NCBI RefSeq assembly: GCF_003628555.1
Contig: NZ_CP021731.1
Span: 1,984,001 to 2,048,000 of the forward strand
Origin: Azoarcus sp. DN11
GTDB taxonomy: Bacteria > Pseudomonadota > Gammaproteobacteria > Burkholderiales > Rhodocyclaceae
Direction of reading: 5' to 3'
DNA: 64,000 nt
The notes beneath the pieces were generated by a model, which was not told the origin of the DNA, did no database searches, and saw nothing but the letters and a program-made list of their open reading frames with translations. Shown one piece after another: positions 18,740 through 27,105 of the stretch (positions are counted from its first letter, which is position 1; each line of letters begins with the position of its first letter). The translations under genes were made by a program, and so were the position numbers.

Positions 18740-19963
18740 TCAGGCAGGGACGGCGTTTTTCGCCGCGCCGCCAGGCACGACCTTGCTTTCGCGCAGTTCG
18801 GCGATTTTTTCGGCCGAGTAGCCCAAGACTTCGGCAAGTACCGCGTCGTTGTCGCCACCGAGGGACGGCACGTAGTTCCGCGCACGTGCCACCGTGTTCC
18901 GGTACTGGAAGGCCGGATTGGGGACCTTGAACGGCCCCGCGCCGTCGTCCAGCGTCGCGAAGCTGCCGCGCTCCTCGAGCGGCCGCAGGTTCATCGCCTC
19001 GCGCACGGTGAAGTAGCGCGAGCACGGGACGCCGGCGTCGTTGAGGGTCGCCTCGCATTCCTCCGCGGTGCGCTCGCCCGCCCACTCGTCGAGGAGCGCC
19101 ATCAGCGTGCCCCAGTTATGTTCGCGGTGGCTGCCCTTATTCTTGCCGCGGATGCTGTTCGAGAAGCGGGGATCGTCGACCCACTCCGGGTGGCCGGTCG
19201 CGCGCGCGAGCGCCTCGAAGTTGTTCTGGTTGACGGTCGCGATCAGGATGAAGCCGTCCTTCGCACGCGTAGGCTGGTACAACGGCCGCTTGTGGTCGGA
19301 CGGGAACTGCGCTTCCTGGGTCTCGTAGACCAGCATGCCGAGCATCGAATCCATCAGCGACAGGTCCACCCACTCGCCGCGGCCGGTGCGCGCGGCCCGG
19401 TACAGTGCGGCCTGGACGCCACCGAACGCGAGGCTTCCACCCAGGACGTCGGCGATGAAAATGCCGTTCTTGAGCGGTTGCTCGATCCCGTCCTGATAAC
19501 CAAGGTTCGCCATGTCGAAACCCGATGCGGCGTGCAGCACGGGTGCGTAGGCGCTGCGTTGCGCCCACGAACCGGTCTGCCCGAAGCCCGAGATCGAGCA
19601 GTACACGAGCTTGGGATTGATCTTGGCGAGCGTCGCGTATCCCAGCCCCAGCCGGTCCATCACACCGGGGCGGAAGTTTTCGACGACGATGTCGCACTTC
19701 GCGACCAGCTCGCGCACGACGTCGCGGGCGCCCGGCTGCTTCAGATCCAGCGTCAGGCTCTTCTTGCCGCAGTTCAGATGGCCGAAATAGGTGCTCTTGC
19801 CGTCACGCAGCGGCACGCGCATGCGGACATAGTCGCCCTCCGGGGCCTCGACCTTGATCACCTCGGCTCCGAGATCGGCCATCAGCCGGGTGCAGTACGG
19901 GCCCGACATCATGGTCGTGAAGTCGAGCACCCGGACTCCATCCAAAGCGCCTTCATCTTTCAT
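18740..19963 (-). CDS. CaiB/BaiF family CoA-transferase
   Basis: 407-aa class-III CoA-transferase. The N-terminal CoA-binding block (VLDFTTMMSGPYCTRLMADLGAEVIKVE) and VENFRPGVMDRLGLGY are clear, and the catalytic-Asp region FIADVLGG falls near residue 170. It lacks the AMACR-type His/Asp/Glu set, so a true intermolecular CoA transfer is likely. The ATG at 19963 follows an AGGAG; a GTG at 19990 would overlap the IpdA-like gene. It would move CoA between a donor thioester and a pathway acid. Confidence 0.87.
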   Translation of the reverse strand: MKDEGALDGVRVLDFTTMMSGPYCTRLMADLGAEVIKVEAPEGDYVRMRVPLRDGKSTYFGHLNCGKKSLTLDLKQPGARDVVRELVAKCDIVVENFRPGVMDRLGLGYATLAKINPKLVYCSISGFGQTGSWAQRSAYAPVLHAASGFDMANLGYQDGIEQPLKNGIFIADVLGGSLAFGGVQAALYRAARTGRGEWVDLSLMDSMLGMLVYETQEAQFPSDHKRPLYQPTRAKDGFILIATVNQNNFEALARATGHPEWVDDPRFSNSIRGKNKGSHREHNWGTLMALLDEWAGERTAEECEATLNDAGVPCSRYFTVREAMNLRPLEERGSFATLDDGAGPFKVPNPAFQYRNTVARARNYVPSLGGDNDAVLAEVLGYSAEKIAELRESKVVPGGAAKNAVPA

Positions 19964-19986
19964 ACTCGATGCTCCTGACTGTTGGT

Positions 19987-20880
19987 TCACCCGAGGTTGC
20001 TTTCCGACACCGCGAGGCCCGCGAGACGGGACGCGCTCATTTCGTCGAGATACTCGGCGTTCGAGCGCGGCTTCCCGACGTAGCGCTCAAGGTAGGCGGC
20101 GAAGTTCTCGGGTTTCCCGCTCGCCTTCACGTATTCGCGGAGATGCGCGTCGTCGGCGCGGTACAGGCTCGCGCTCGCGGTCGGGTGGGCACCGTAGGGC
20201 ACCTCGACCACCGCATCGACCATGTGCGCGGGCAGCTTCGTCAGGTGATTGTTCCGCCGGATCACGTCGTGCGAGACGATGCGATCGACGGACACCACGA
20301 CGCGGCGCGAGGCCTGCGCGAGCATCACGTCGAAGAACGGGGCGCCGATGAATTGCACGTTCCCGTGCTCGTCGGCCTGCTGCGCGTGGATCAGGCAGAT
20401 GTCCGGCCGGACGGGCGGCACCGCGAGCAGCCGCCGCTCGCCCGGTTGCGTCGGCAACGTGCGGTAGTGCTGCGGATTGACCTTCGGCAGGTCGGTCGCG
20501 AGGTCGGGAATCGGCATGAAGGGCAGGTCGCAGATCGCAGCCCGCAAGCCGCCGGCGATCCCCGGGCCGTCCATCTCGTGCACCTTCAGCGTGCCCGCCT
20601 CGGCTGCGCGTCGGAAGTGCGGCGCCAGGCCGTATTGCTCGAAGCTCAGGAACACGCACACAGTGCTGCGCGCGCGGCCCGCGCCGATGAGCATGTCCGG
20701 CGCGATCGAGCCGGGTGTCGGGATGAGATCCAGGTCCTTCGCGCCCTGGCGGATGAGTTCCCGGACGAGCGCCATCGGCTGGGACGTGAAGATCCAGCCG
20801 CCCAGCCCCACCGACGCGCCGTCGGGAACGCCGGCCAGGGCCTGCTCGAGGGAGACGATTTTCGAGGGCTGTGTGCTCAT
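19987..20880 (-). CDS. Class-I CoA-transferase alpha subunit, IpdA-like
   Basis: 297-aa subunit of the glutaconate CoA-transferase fold. It keeps the glycine-rich VGLGGW start and the SFEQYG...RRAAEAG...EMDGPG stretch, related to but not the same as mycobacterial IpdA. With the IpdB-like protein it would form a heteromer acting on an acyl-CoA, either CoA transfer or, as in IpdAB, hydrolytic opening of a carbocyclic ring (ring C of the steroid nucleus). Its ATG overlaps the stop of the acyl-CoA dehydrogenase (ATGA), so translation is coupled. The function is a family-level guess. Confidence 0.78.
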   Translation of the reverse strand: MSTQPSKIVSLEQALAGVPDGASVGLGGWIFTSQPMALVRELIRQGAKDLDLIPTPGSIAPDMLIGAGRARSTVCVFLSFEQYGLAPHFRRAAEAGTLKVHEMDGPGIAGGLRAAICDLPFMPIPDLATDLPKVNPQHYRTLPTQPGERRLLAVPPVRPDICLIHAQQADEHGNVQFIGAPFFDVMLAQASRRVVVSVDRIVSHDVIRRNNHLTKLPAHMVDAVVEVPYGAHPTASASLYRADDAHLREYVKASGKPENFAAYLERYVGKPRSNAEYLDEMSASRLAGLAVSESNLG

Positions 20881-22025
20881 AGCGCGATCAGGTGGCGTGC
20901 GATGACGACGCGTTGGATCTGGTTCGTACCCTCGTAGATCTGCTTGATCTTCGCGTCGCGCATCATGCGCTCGAGTGGGTACTCCTTCATGTAGCCGACG
21001 CCGCCCATGAGTTGCACGGCATCTGTGGTCACCTTCATAGCCATGTCGCTCGCGAAACACTTCGCCATCGCCGACATCTCGGAGAGCCGCGAAAAATCGC
21101 CTGTGTCGATGCGGTGCGTCGTTTCATACACGAGGGCGCGTGCGGCTTCGATCTGCATCGCCATGTCGGCCATCATCCACTGCAGCCCCTGGAACTGCCC
21201 GACTGCGCGGCCGAACTGCTTGCGTTCCTTGGTGTAGGCGAGCGCGACGTCGAAGGCGCCCTGGGCGAGTCCCACCGACTGCGCGCCGATCGTCGGGCGG
21301 TTCATGTCGAGGATGCGCATCGCCGCGAGGAAGCCCTTGCCTTCCTCTCCGATCATGTTCTCGGCCGGCACGCGCATGTTTTCGAAGAAGAGTTCGACGT
21401 TGGGTATGCCATTGAGGCCCATCTTCTTCTCGTTGCGGCCGACGCGGAAACCGGCGGTCTTGGTGTCGACCATGAAGCAGCTGATGCCTTCGAAGCCTTT
21501 TTCGCCGTTCGTACGCGCGAACACGAGGGCCCAGTGCGCGACACTGCCGAAAGTGATGAAGCACTTCTGGCCGTTGATGACGTAGCTGTCGCCGTCGCGG
21601 CGTGCGCGGGTGCGCATCGAGCCGACGTCGGAACCGGCCTCCGGCTCGGTGATCGCGACGCAGCCCAGGGTGCGGCCCTCTGCGACGAGGGGTAGCCAGC
21701 GCTTGCGCTGTTCCTCGGTGCCGAAGTGGAGCAGCGGCAGGATCAGGCCGATCGAGGCCTGGCCGGCGAGCAGCGCGCACGACGACGACGCCTTCGCGAT
21801 CTCTTCGCGGGCGATACAGACGGAGGTGACGTCGCCGCCCGGGCCGTCGTATTCTTCCGGGACGAGGCATTGCAGCAGCCCCATGTCGCCCAAGATCGGC
21901 ACGAGCTCCTCGGGGAAACGGTCGGTCGCGTCGATTTCCGCGGCGATCGGCCTGATCTCCTTATCGACCATCTGACGGATCGCGTCCTGCAAGGCCAGGT
22001 GTGTGTCTGTAAAGTGGTAAGGCAT
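20877..22025 (-). CDS. Acyl-CoA dehydrogenase
   Basis: 382-aa FAD-dependent acyl-CoA dehydrogenase introducing a 2,3-double bond and passing electrons to ETF. The FAD/substrate signature AITEPEAGSD, the GQKCFIT block and the C-terminal IYEGTNQIQR motif with catalytic Glu365 are intact, so it is a complete single-subunit enzyme. It lies between the two IpdAB-like genes, so its step is probably next to theirs. Overlapping ATGA with the IpdA-like gene. Confidence 0.92.
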   Translation of the reverse strand: MPYHFTDTHLALQDAIRQMVDKEIRPIAAEIDATDRFPEELVPILGDMGLLQCLVPEEYDGPGGDVTSVCIAREEIAKASSSCALLAGQASIGLILPLLHFGTEEQRKRWLPLVAEGRTLGCVAITEPEAGSDVGSMRTRARRDGDSYVINGQKCFITFGSVAHWALVFARTNGEKGFEGISCFMVDTKTAGFRVGRNEKKMGLNGIPNVELFFENMRVPAENMIGEEGKGFLAAMRILDMNRPTIGAQSVGLAQGAFDVALAYTKERKQFGRAVGQFQGLQWMMADMAMQIEAARALVYETTHRIDTGDFSRLSEMSAMAKCFASDMAMKVTTDAVQLMGGVGYMKEYPLERMMRDAKIKQIYEGTNQIQRVVIARHLIAL

Positions 22026-22054
22026 GATGTTTTCCCGTGGATGGTTCGTGTGGG

Positions 22055-22846
22055 TCAGGGGAACTTCTTGCGAAGCACCCCGGTGGAGTCGACTCTGGTG
22101 CGCAGCAGTTGGAGTTCTTCGGCGCTCGGTGGCTCGGTGACGGGCGGCGTGCCTTCGACGACCAACTCGAAGCCGGTCGCGTCGATGACCTGGGCGAGGC
22201 TGACGCCAGGGTTGAGCGAGCGCACGCGCATCGCCCGCGTGCCTGGGGCGAAGTCGAAGACGCCGAGTGGCGTGACGACGAGCCGCGGGCCGCCGGGCGG
22301 CAGGCCGTACTCTTCCCGTGAGTTGCCGCCGTCGAGGTGGCCCGGCCCGCACAGGAAGTCGAGCTTGGGGACGAAGGCGCTGCGGTCGTGACGCGTGAGC
22401 ACGACATAGAAGCGCTTGCTCAGGCCGGTGAGCGCGGCGATCCCGACCGTGCCGGGACCACGGAGTTTCGGTTTTGCGTGGTCGCCCAGGACGACGGTGT
22501 TGATGTTGCCGAAGCGGTCGACCTGCAGCGCTGAGAGGATCGCAAAGTCGAAGAAATGGATCTTCCAGTCGATGAAGTCGATCATGTTCGGCAGGTCGAG
22601 CCACGCCTCCGCCGATTCGATGTTCTCGTAGTCGGCGGTCGATAGCAGCTCGTCGCGCTTCGGACTGATCATGCCGCCCGGGCCGGAGATCCATGACAGC
22701 CGAGGTCCCTGCAGGTGCTGGGCAAGGTTGCAGGCGGCCAGCTGTATGTCGGAGTTGGTGCCGATGATCGCGTGCTCGCCGTCGGCGAGATCCCTTGCGA
22801 GGAGGACCGCCAGCATCTCCCCAGTCGAATACTCAGTATTTGTCAT
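22055..22846 (-). CDS. Class-I CoA-transferase beta subunit, IpdB-like
   Basis: 263-aa partner of the IpdA-like protein. It shows the beta-subunit pattern: QVDRFGNINT near residue 116, the GxGG-like turn around 150, LGVFDF and the LNPGV end block as in IpdB. It is the first gene of a five-gene minus-strand operon (IpdB-like, acyl-CoA dehydrogenase, IpdA-like, CoA-transferase, crotonase). The ATG at 22846 is preferred over the upstream frame, which begins inside the operator. A perfect operator palindrome lies 31 bases upstream. Confidence 0.78.
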   Translation of the reverse strand: MTNTEYSTGEMLAVLLARDLADGEHAIIGTNSDIQLAACNLAQHLQGPRLSWISGPGGMISPKRDELLSTADYENIESAEAWLDLPNMIDFIDWKIHFFDFAILSALQVDRFGNINTVVLGDHAKPKLRGPGTVGIAALTGLSKRFYVVLTRHDRSAFVPKLDFLCGPGHLDGGNSREEYGLPPGGPRLVVTPLGVFDFAPGTRAMRVRSLNPGVSLAQVIDATGFELVVEGTPPVTEPPSAEELQLLRTRVDSTGVLRKKFP

Positions 22847-22876
22847 CGTCGCCGTATGTTGCGTTTTAGAAATCAG

Positions 22877-22887
22877 TGGTTGAACCA
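22877..22887 (-). promoter_or_regulatory. Perfect FadR-type operator of the IpdAB-like operon
   Basis: TGGTTGAACCA on the plus strand. On the minus strand it reads TATCAATGGTTCAACCA, so a -10 like TATCAA abuts it exactly as at the other sites. Confidence 0.75.
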
Positions 22888-22956
22888 TTGATATTAATGT
22901 AATGAGCTTTCGACCACCCTGTCAATGGCCTTGCTGAGTGTTCGGCGGGGCGGTCG

Positions 22957-24486
22957 TCAGATCCGCCGGCCCGTCCCCTGCCAGAACGGGTCGCGCAGCC
23001 GGCGCTTAAAGATCTTGCCGCTGTCCTCACGCGGTAGCGCCTCATGGAAGTCCACGCGGCGCGGAACCTTGTATTTCGCGAGCCGCTCGGCGAGGAAGGC
23101 GCGGACGTGCTCGGCCGTCAGCGCCGCACCGGGCAGCGGCTGCACGGCGGCGGCGAGGGATTCGCCAAACTCCTCATCCGGAATGCCGAATACCGCGCAG
23201 TCCTGAACGCCGGGGCATTGCAGCAGCACCATCTCGATCTCGGCCGGATAGATGTTGGCGCCCGCTGAGATCACCATGTCCGAGCGCCTGTCGCACAGAA
23301 AAAGGAAACCGTCCTTAAGGTAGCCGATGTCGCCGCAGCTGATCAGGCCGTCGCGCTCGATCTGTCTGCGCTTCGCCTCGTTGTTCAGATAGGTGAAGTC
23401 CGCGTAGGCAGGCACACGCATATAGATTTCGCCGATCTCGCCCGCGGGGAGTTCCTTGCCGTCATCGCCGTAGAACGCGATGCGTGTGCCGGGCGTGGGC
23501 ACGCCGACGCTGCCGGGGTGGGCGAGCCAGTCGTGCGGCGCACACAGCGTGGCCGTGCCGACCTCCGAGCCGCCGTAGGTCTCGTAGACGATGGGGCCCC
23601 ACCATTCCATGAGTTCCTTCTTGACCTCGGCGGGGCAGGGTGCTCCGGTGTGAGTGACCCACTTCAGCGAGCTGATGTCGTAGCGAGCGCGGACTTCGGG
23701 CGGGAGCTTGAGCAGGCGCACGAACATTGTCGGCACCATGACAGCGTGGCTGATGCGGTACTTCTCGATCGCAGCCAGCATCTCCTCTGGTTCGAACTTC
23801 GACTGCAACACCAGCACGTCGGCGGTGGGTAGAGCCTGGCGGCCATAGGCGTTGGGCGAGGCGTGGTACAGCGGACCCGCGATCAGCGCCCGCACACCGG
23901 TCTTGAGGCCATATACCCGCTGCATCAGTTCGATATAGGCGGTCGCCTGTTCCGGTGTCGCGGCGTCGCGCTTTACCGCTTTCGGATGCCCGGTCGTGCC
24001 GGACGTGTAGATCATCGTCGCGCGGCTGCGTTTCGGTGCCTGGTCCCACGGTGCGAATTCGTCGCACCAGTCGGACCAGATCGTGTCGCCCGCAGCCGGG
24101 CGCGCGGCGTCGGCACCGATACCGTAGCGGTCCTGCACCTCCTGCGGCGTGGGGACGACGAAGATGCGCAGGTCGGCCGGCAGATGTCCGCGCAGCGGCG
24201 CCAGCAGGTCGGCGTGCGCGACGAGCAGCTTCGGCGTCGCGTCGTCGAGGATGTAGCGCACCTCGTCGAGCTTGCTGTGCCAGTTGAGCGGCACGGAGTA
24301 GGCGCCGATCGCGGCGGCGGCCTCCTGTGCTTCGAAGAACGCGAAGTCGTTTCGCAGAAGCAAGGCGACGCGGTCGCCTTCACGCACGCCGATCGAATCG
24401 AAACCCCGGGCCGCTCGGCGCGCCCGCAGCAGCACCTCGTCGCGTGGAACCGGGCGGTCATCAAGATAGATAAGGGGGGAACCCAT
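22957..24486 (-). CDS. AMP-forming acyl-CoA synthetase
   Basis: 509-aa ANL ligase. The P-loop YTSGTTGHPKAVKR starts near residue 160, TYGGSEVG near 297 and the C-terminal LPREDSGKIFKR with the catalytic Lys near residue 493. The active site is therefore complete, unlike the CaiC-like ligase in this cluster. It resembles the bile-acid/long-chain group of bacterial synthetases. It is transcribed alone, with a perfect operator 26 bases before its ATG and the GntR gene diverging from it. It probably activates an entry acid of the pathway. Confidence 0.87.
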   Translation of the reverse strand: MGSPLIYLDDRPVPRDEVLLRARRAARGFDSIGVREGDRVALLLRNDFAFFEAQEAAAAIGAYSVPLNWHSKLDEVRYILDDATPKLLVAHADLLAPLRGHLPADLRIFVVPTPQEVQDRYGIGADAARPAAGDTIWSDWCDEFAPWDQAPKRSRATMIYTSGTTGHPKAVKRDAATPEQATAYIELMQRVYGLKTGVRALIAGPLYHASPNAYGRQALPTADVLVLQSKFEPEEMLAAIEKYRISHAVMVPTMFVRLLKLPPEVRARYDISSLKWVTHTGAPCPAEVKKELMEWWGPIVYETYGGSEVGTATLCAPHDWLAHPGSVGVPTPGTRIAFYGDDGKELPAGEIGEIYMRVPAYADFTYLNNEAKRRQIERDGLISCGDIGYLKDGFLFLCDRRSDMVISAGANIYPAEIEMVLLQCPGVQDCAVFGIPDEEFGESLAAAVQPLPGAALTAEHVRAFLAERLAKYKVPRRVDFHEALPREDSGKIFKRRLRDPFWQGTGRRI

Positions 24487-24511
24487 CGCTCACTCCTTCT
24501 TCGTATAGAAA

Positions 24512-24522
24512 TGGTTGAACCA
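24512..24522 (-). promoter_or_regulatory. Perfect FadR-type operator
   Basis: TGGTTGAACCA, 26 bases before the acyl-CoA synthetase start, in the divergent region shared with the GntR gene. Confidence 0.75.
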
Positions 24523-24679
24523 TAGCGTAAATGAGAAAGTAGGCCGACGCAATATGGCGGTGAAGCGTGCCGCGAAAAATATGTGAGCGTGAAAAGGAGC
24601 AGGTCCGATGGCGCATCGACGCGCTCGACCGTGCGCCTTATCGTCTGCCCGTTTCCGGTTGCGCAGAATTTTGCGTAAA

Positions 24680-24690
24680 AGGTCGAACCA
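24680..24690 (+). promoter_or_regulatory. Degenerate FadR-type operator before the first GntR gene
   Basis: AGGTCGAACCA, 9 of 11 to the palindrome but with the GGT-N3-ACCA core kept, 76 bases before the GntR start. It suggests autoregulation. Confidence 0.5.
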
Positions 24691-24765
24691 ATGATATATT
24701 GGCCGCAGAGCCCGGTGGATTCCGTTGTGGTTCGAAATTCCCATTTACACGCCGGAGATCCGATC

Positions 24766-25515
24766 ATGCCGACAGCCAAAGCCGCCATCGCCGCGCCCGT
24801 CTTTCAGCGCGTGCGCACGCGCCGCACGTTCGAAGCGGTGTGCGACCAGATCCGGCGCCAGGTCAACGACGGAGCGCTGCGCCCGGGGCAGCGCTTACCG
24901 GGCGAGCGCGAATTGGCCGAGCAATTCGACGTAAGCCGTAGCGGTGTGCGGGAAGCCCTGCGCAGTCTCGAATCGGCCGGACTCGTCGAAGCACGCACGG
25001 GCGTCAATGGTGGCTTCTTCATTCGCAGCACCGGCACCGAAGGCATCGCTCAGGCGGTGCGCGACATGGTGGCGCTCGGTCAGGTGCCGACGGAAAACGT
25101 GACCGATGCGCGGATCGAGCTCACCTGCGTGGCGATCCGCCTCGCCTGTCAGCGGGCGACCGCTGCCGAACTTGATGCGATCGAGGCCGACATCGACCAC
25201 CATACGGAGCTGTTCCGCCACGGCGGTGGCTCACGCAACACGCGCTCGGTGACGGAGTTCTACCGACTGCTCGCGCGTGCGACGCACAACGAGGTGATCG
25301 TGATGCTGGTGGAGGCGCTGGCCGAGATCGTCCGCACCCTGCTCGCGCGGATCGACCCGCGGCCACGCGAGGACGTGTTCGCGGTGCGCCGCAAGGTGGT
25401 GTCGCTCATCCGCGCCGGCGACGCCGAGCAGGCCTGCGCCGTGATGACGGATTACCTGCGGCAGCTCAACGACTACCTCGAGGACCAGAGCCAGACGCGT
25501 AGCGCGCGCGGCTGA
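24766..25515 (+). CDS. GntR-family regulator, FadR subfamily (FCD domain)
   Basis: 249-aa regulator. The N-terminal winged helix-turn-helix spans about residues 17-85 (QRLPGERELAEQFDVSRSGVREALRSLESAGLVE), followed by an all-helical FCD ligand domain with THNEV in its conserved place. FadR-subfamily proteins bind TGGT-N3-ACCA-type palindromes and are released by an acyl-CoA or organic acid. The ATG at 24766 is chosen for family length and GGAG upstream. It diverges from an acyl-CoA synthetase; operator copies lie on both sides, so it is a prime candidate for the regulon regulator. Confidence 0.9.
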   Translation: MPTAKAAIAAPVFQRVRTRRTFEAVCDQIRRQVNDGALRPGQRLPGERELAEQFDVSRSGVREALRSLESAGLVEARTGVNGGFFIRSTGTEGIAQAVRDMVALGQVPTENVTDARIELTCVAIRLACQRATAAELDAIEADIDHHTELFRHGGGSRNTRSVTEFYRLLARATHNEVIVMLVEALAEIVRTLLARIDPRPREDVFAVRRKVVSLIRAGDAEQACAVMTDYLRQLNDYLEDQSQTRSARG

Positions 25516-25520
25516 TGCCT

Positions 25521-25552
25521 GCGGCGCTCCCGGTCGCTGTGGGGAGCGCCGC
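25521..25552. terminator. Bidirectional hairpin between convergent genes
   Basis: 11-bp perfect stem GCGGCGCTCCC / GGGAGCGCCGC, 10-base loop, without a T-run. It sits exactly between the GntR stop and the convergent ligase stop. Confidence 0.45.
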
Positions 25553-25560
25553 CAGCTTGC

Positions 25561-27105
25561 TCAGGCGACCGCCGCCGCGCCGGACGCCGCCTTCAGGGTC
25601 GGGACCTGGTCGCGCAGGACGTTCTTCTGCACCTTTCCCATCGCGTTGCGCGGCAGGTCGTCGACGAAGACGACCGACTTGGGCACCTTGAAGTTGGCGA
25701 GCTGCGCCTTCACGGCTGCAATCACGCTGCCCTCGGTCAGTGCTGCGCCGTTCGCCCGGTCGCGCACGACCACCGCCGTCACCGCCTCGCCGAAATCGGG
25801 ATGCGGGACGCCGATCACCGCCGATTCGACGACGCCCGGCAGCGCGTCGATCACCGTCTCGATCTCCTTCGGATACACGTTGAGGCCACCGGTGATCACG
25901 AGATCCTTCGAGCGGCCGATGATCGTGAGGTAGCCGTCCGCTTCGAGGCGTCCGAGGTCGCCCGTGCGGAAGAAGCCGTCGTCGGTGTGTTCCTCGCGCG
26001 TCTTCTCGGGCAGGCGCCAGTAGCCGACGAAGACATTTTCCCCCTTGACCTGGATGTTGCCGATCTCGCCCGGCGCGACCGGCGCCCCGTCGTCGTTCAC
26101 GACACGCAGGCTCAGGCCGGGGAGCGGCAGGCCGACGCTTCCGCAGCGCCGTTCCCCGTCGTAGGGATTCGAGACGAACATGCCGCCCTCGGTCATGCCG
26201 TAGCGTTCGAGAATGGTATGGCCGCTGCGCTGCGCGAACTCGGTGAAGGTGTCGGCGAGCAGGGGCGCCGAGCCCGAGATGAAGAGGCGCATCCGGCGGC
26301 AGGTGTCGGCCGTGAAGGCGGGATCGGCGAGCAGCCGCACGTAGTAGGTCGGGACGCCCATGAAGACCGTCGAGCGGGGCAGCAGTTCGAGCGTGCGGTT
26401 GGGGTCGAAGCGGGGCTCGAAGTACATCGCGCTGCCGTTCCACAGCGCGCAATGGATCGCGACAAAGAGGCCGTGGAAGTGGAAGATCGGCAGCATGTGG
26501 AGCAGCACGTCGCCGGGCCGGAAGCCCCAGGTCTCGTGCAGGATCTCGCAATTCACGGTGAGGTTGCGATGCGACAGCATCGCGCCCTTGGCGCGCCCCG
26601 TGGTGCCCGAAGTGTACAGGATGGCGGCGAGATCGCCATCGGCGCGGATCGCGGTCTCGAAGGCCGCATCATGTTGCACCGCCTGTTCGACGAGGCTGCC
26701 AGTGCCGTCGTCGGCGAGCGCGAGGGTATGTGGAACGCCGGCCTCGCGGGCGACGCCTTCGGCGACGTCGCGCATCTGCGGGCGGAAGACGAACAGCGTC
26801 GGGGTCGCGTCGCGCAGGAAATGCTCGATCTCGCCGCGCTGGTAGGCCGGATTCATCGGCAGGAAGACGCCGCCTGCCCGCAGGCAACCGAGGTACAGAA
26901 ACACCGCTTCCGGCGTCTTTTCGACCTGGACGGCGACGCGGTCGCCGGCCTTCACGCCCAGGCTCGACAGCAGGTTGGCGTAGCGGCCGCTTTGCTCGTG
27001 CAGTTCGCCGTAGGTGATGGTGCGGCCGCCGGGCAGGATCAGGCAGGGCGCGTGGGGATCGCTCGGGAAGCGGGCCTGCAGCAGGGCGTAGAGATTGTGG
27101 TTCAT
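25561..27105 (-). CDS. Malonyl-CoA-synthetase-like (MatB-like) acyl-CoA ligase
   Basis: 514-aa ANL ligase closest by eye to MatB: P-loop YTSGTTGRAKGAML near residue 157, the ERYGMTEGGMFVSNPYDGERR block near 289-309, GFFRTGDLG, and LPRNAMGKVQKN with the catalytic Lys. MatB enzymes activate malonate or methylmalonate; here a short dicarboxylic or branched acid is equally possible. It is the third gene of an operon with two acyl-CoA dehydrogenase subunits, and its ATG overlaps the stop of the second (ATGA). The much longer frame upstream overlaps that gene and is rejected. Confidence 0.82.
   Translation of the reverse strand: MNHNLYALLQARFPSDPHAPCLILPGGRTITYGELHEQSGRYANLLSSLGVKAGDRVAVQVEKTPEAVFLYLGCLRAGGVFLPMNPAYQRGEIEHFLRDATPTLFVFRPQMRDVAEGVAREAGVPHTLALADDGTGSLVEQAVQHDAAFETAIRADGDLAAILYTSGTTGRAKGAMLSHRNLTVNCEILHETWGFRPGDVLLHMLPIFHFHGLFVAIHCALWNGSAMYFEPRFDPNRTLELLPRSTVFMGVPTYYVRLLADPAFTADTCRRMRLFISGSAPLLADTFTEFAQRSGHTILERYGMTEGGMFVSNPYDGERRCGSVGLPLPGLSLRVVNDDGAPVAPGEIGNIQVKGENVFVGYWRLPEKTREEHTDDGFFRTGDLGRLEADGYLTIIGRSKDLVITGGLNVYPKEIETVIDALPGVVESAVIGVPHPDFGEAVTAVVVRDRANGAALTEGSVIAAVKAQLANFKVPKSVVFVDDLPRNAMGKVQKNVLRDQVPTLKAASGAAAVA

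Noticed and set aside
17840..22846. Calling the operon a true ipdAB steroid ring-C operon
   Set aside because: Sequences are only family-level similar to mycobacterial IpdA and IpdB, and ipdC-like and other expected genes are missing from the window.
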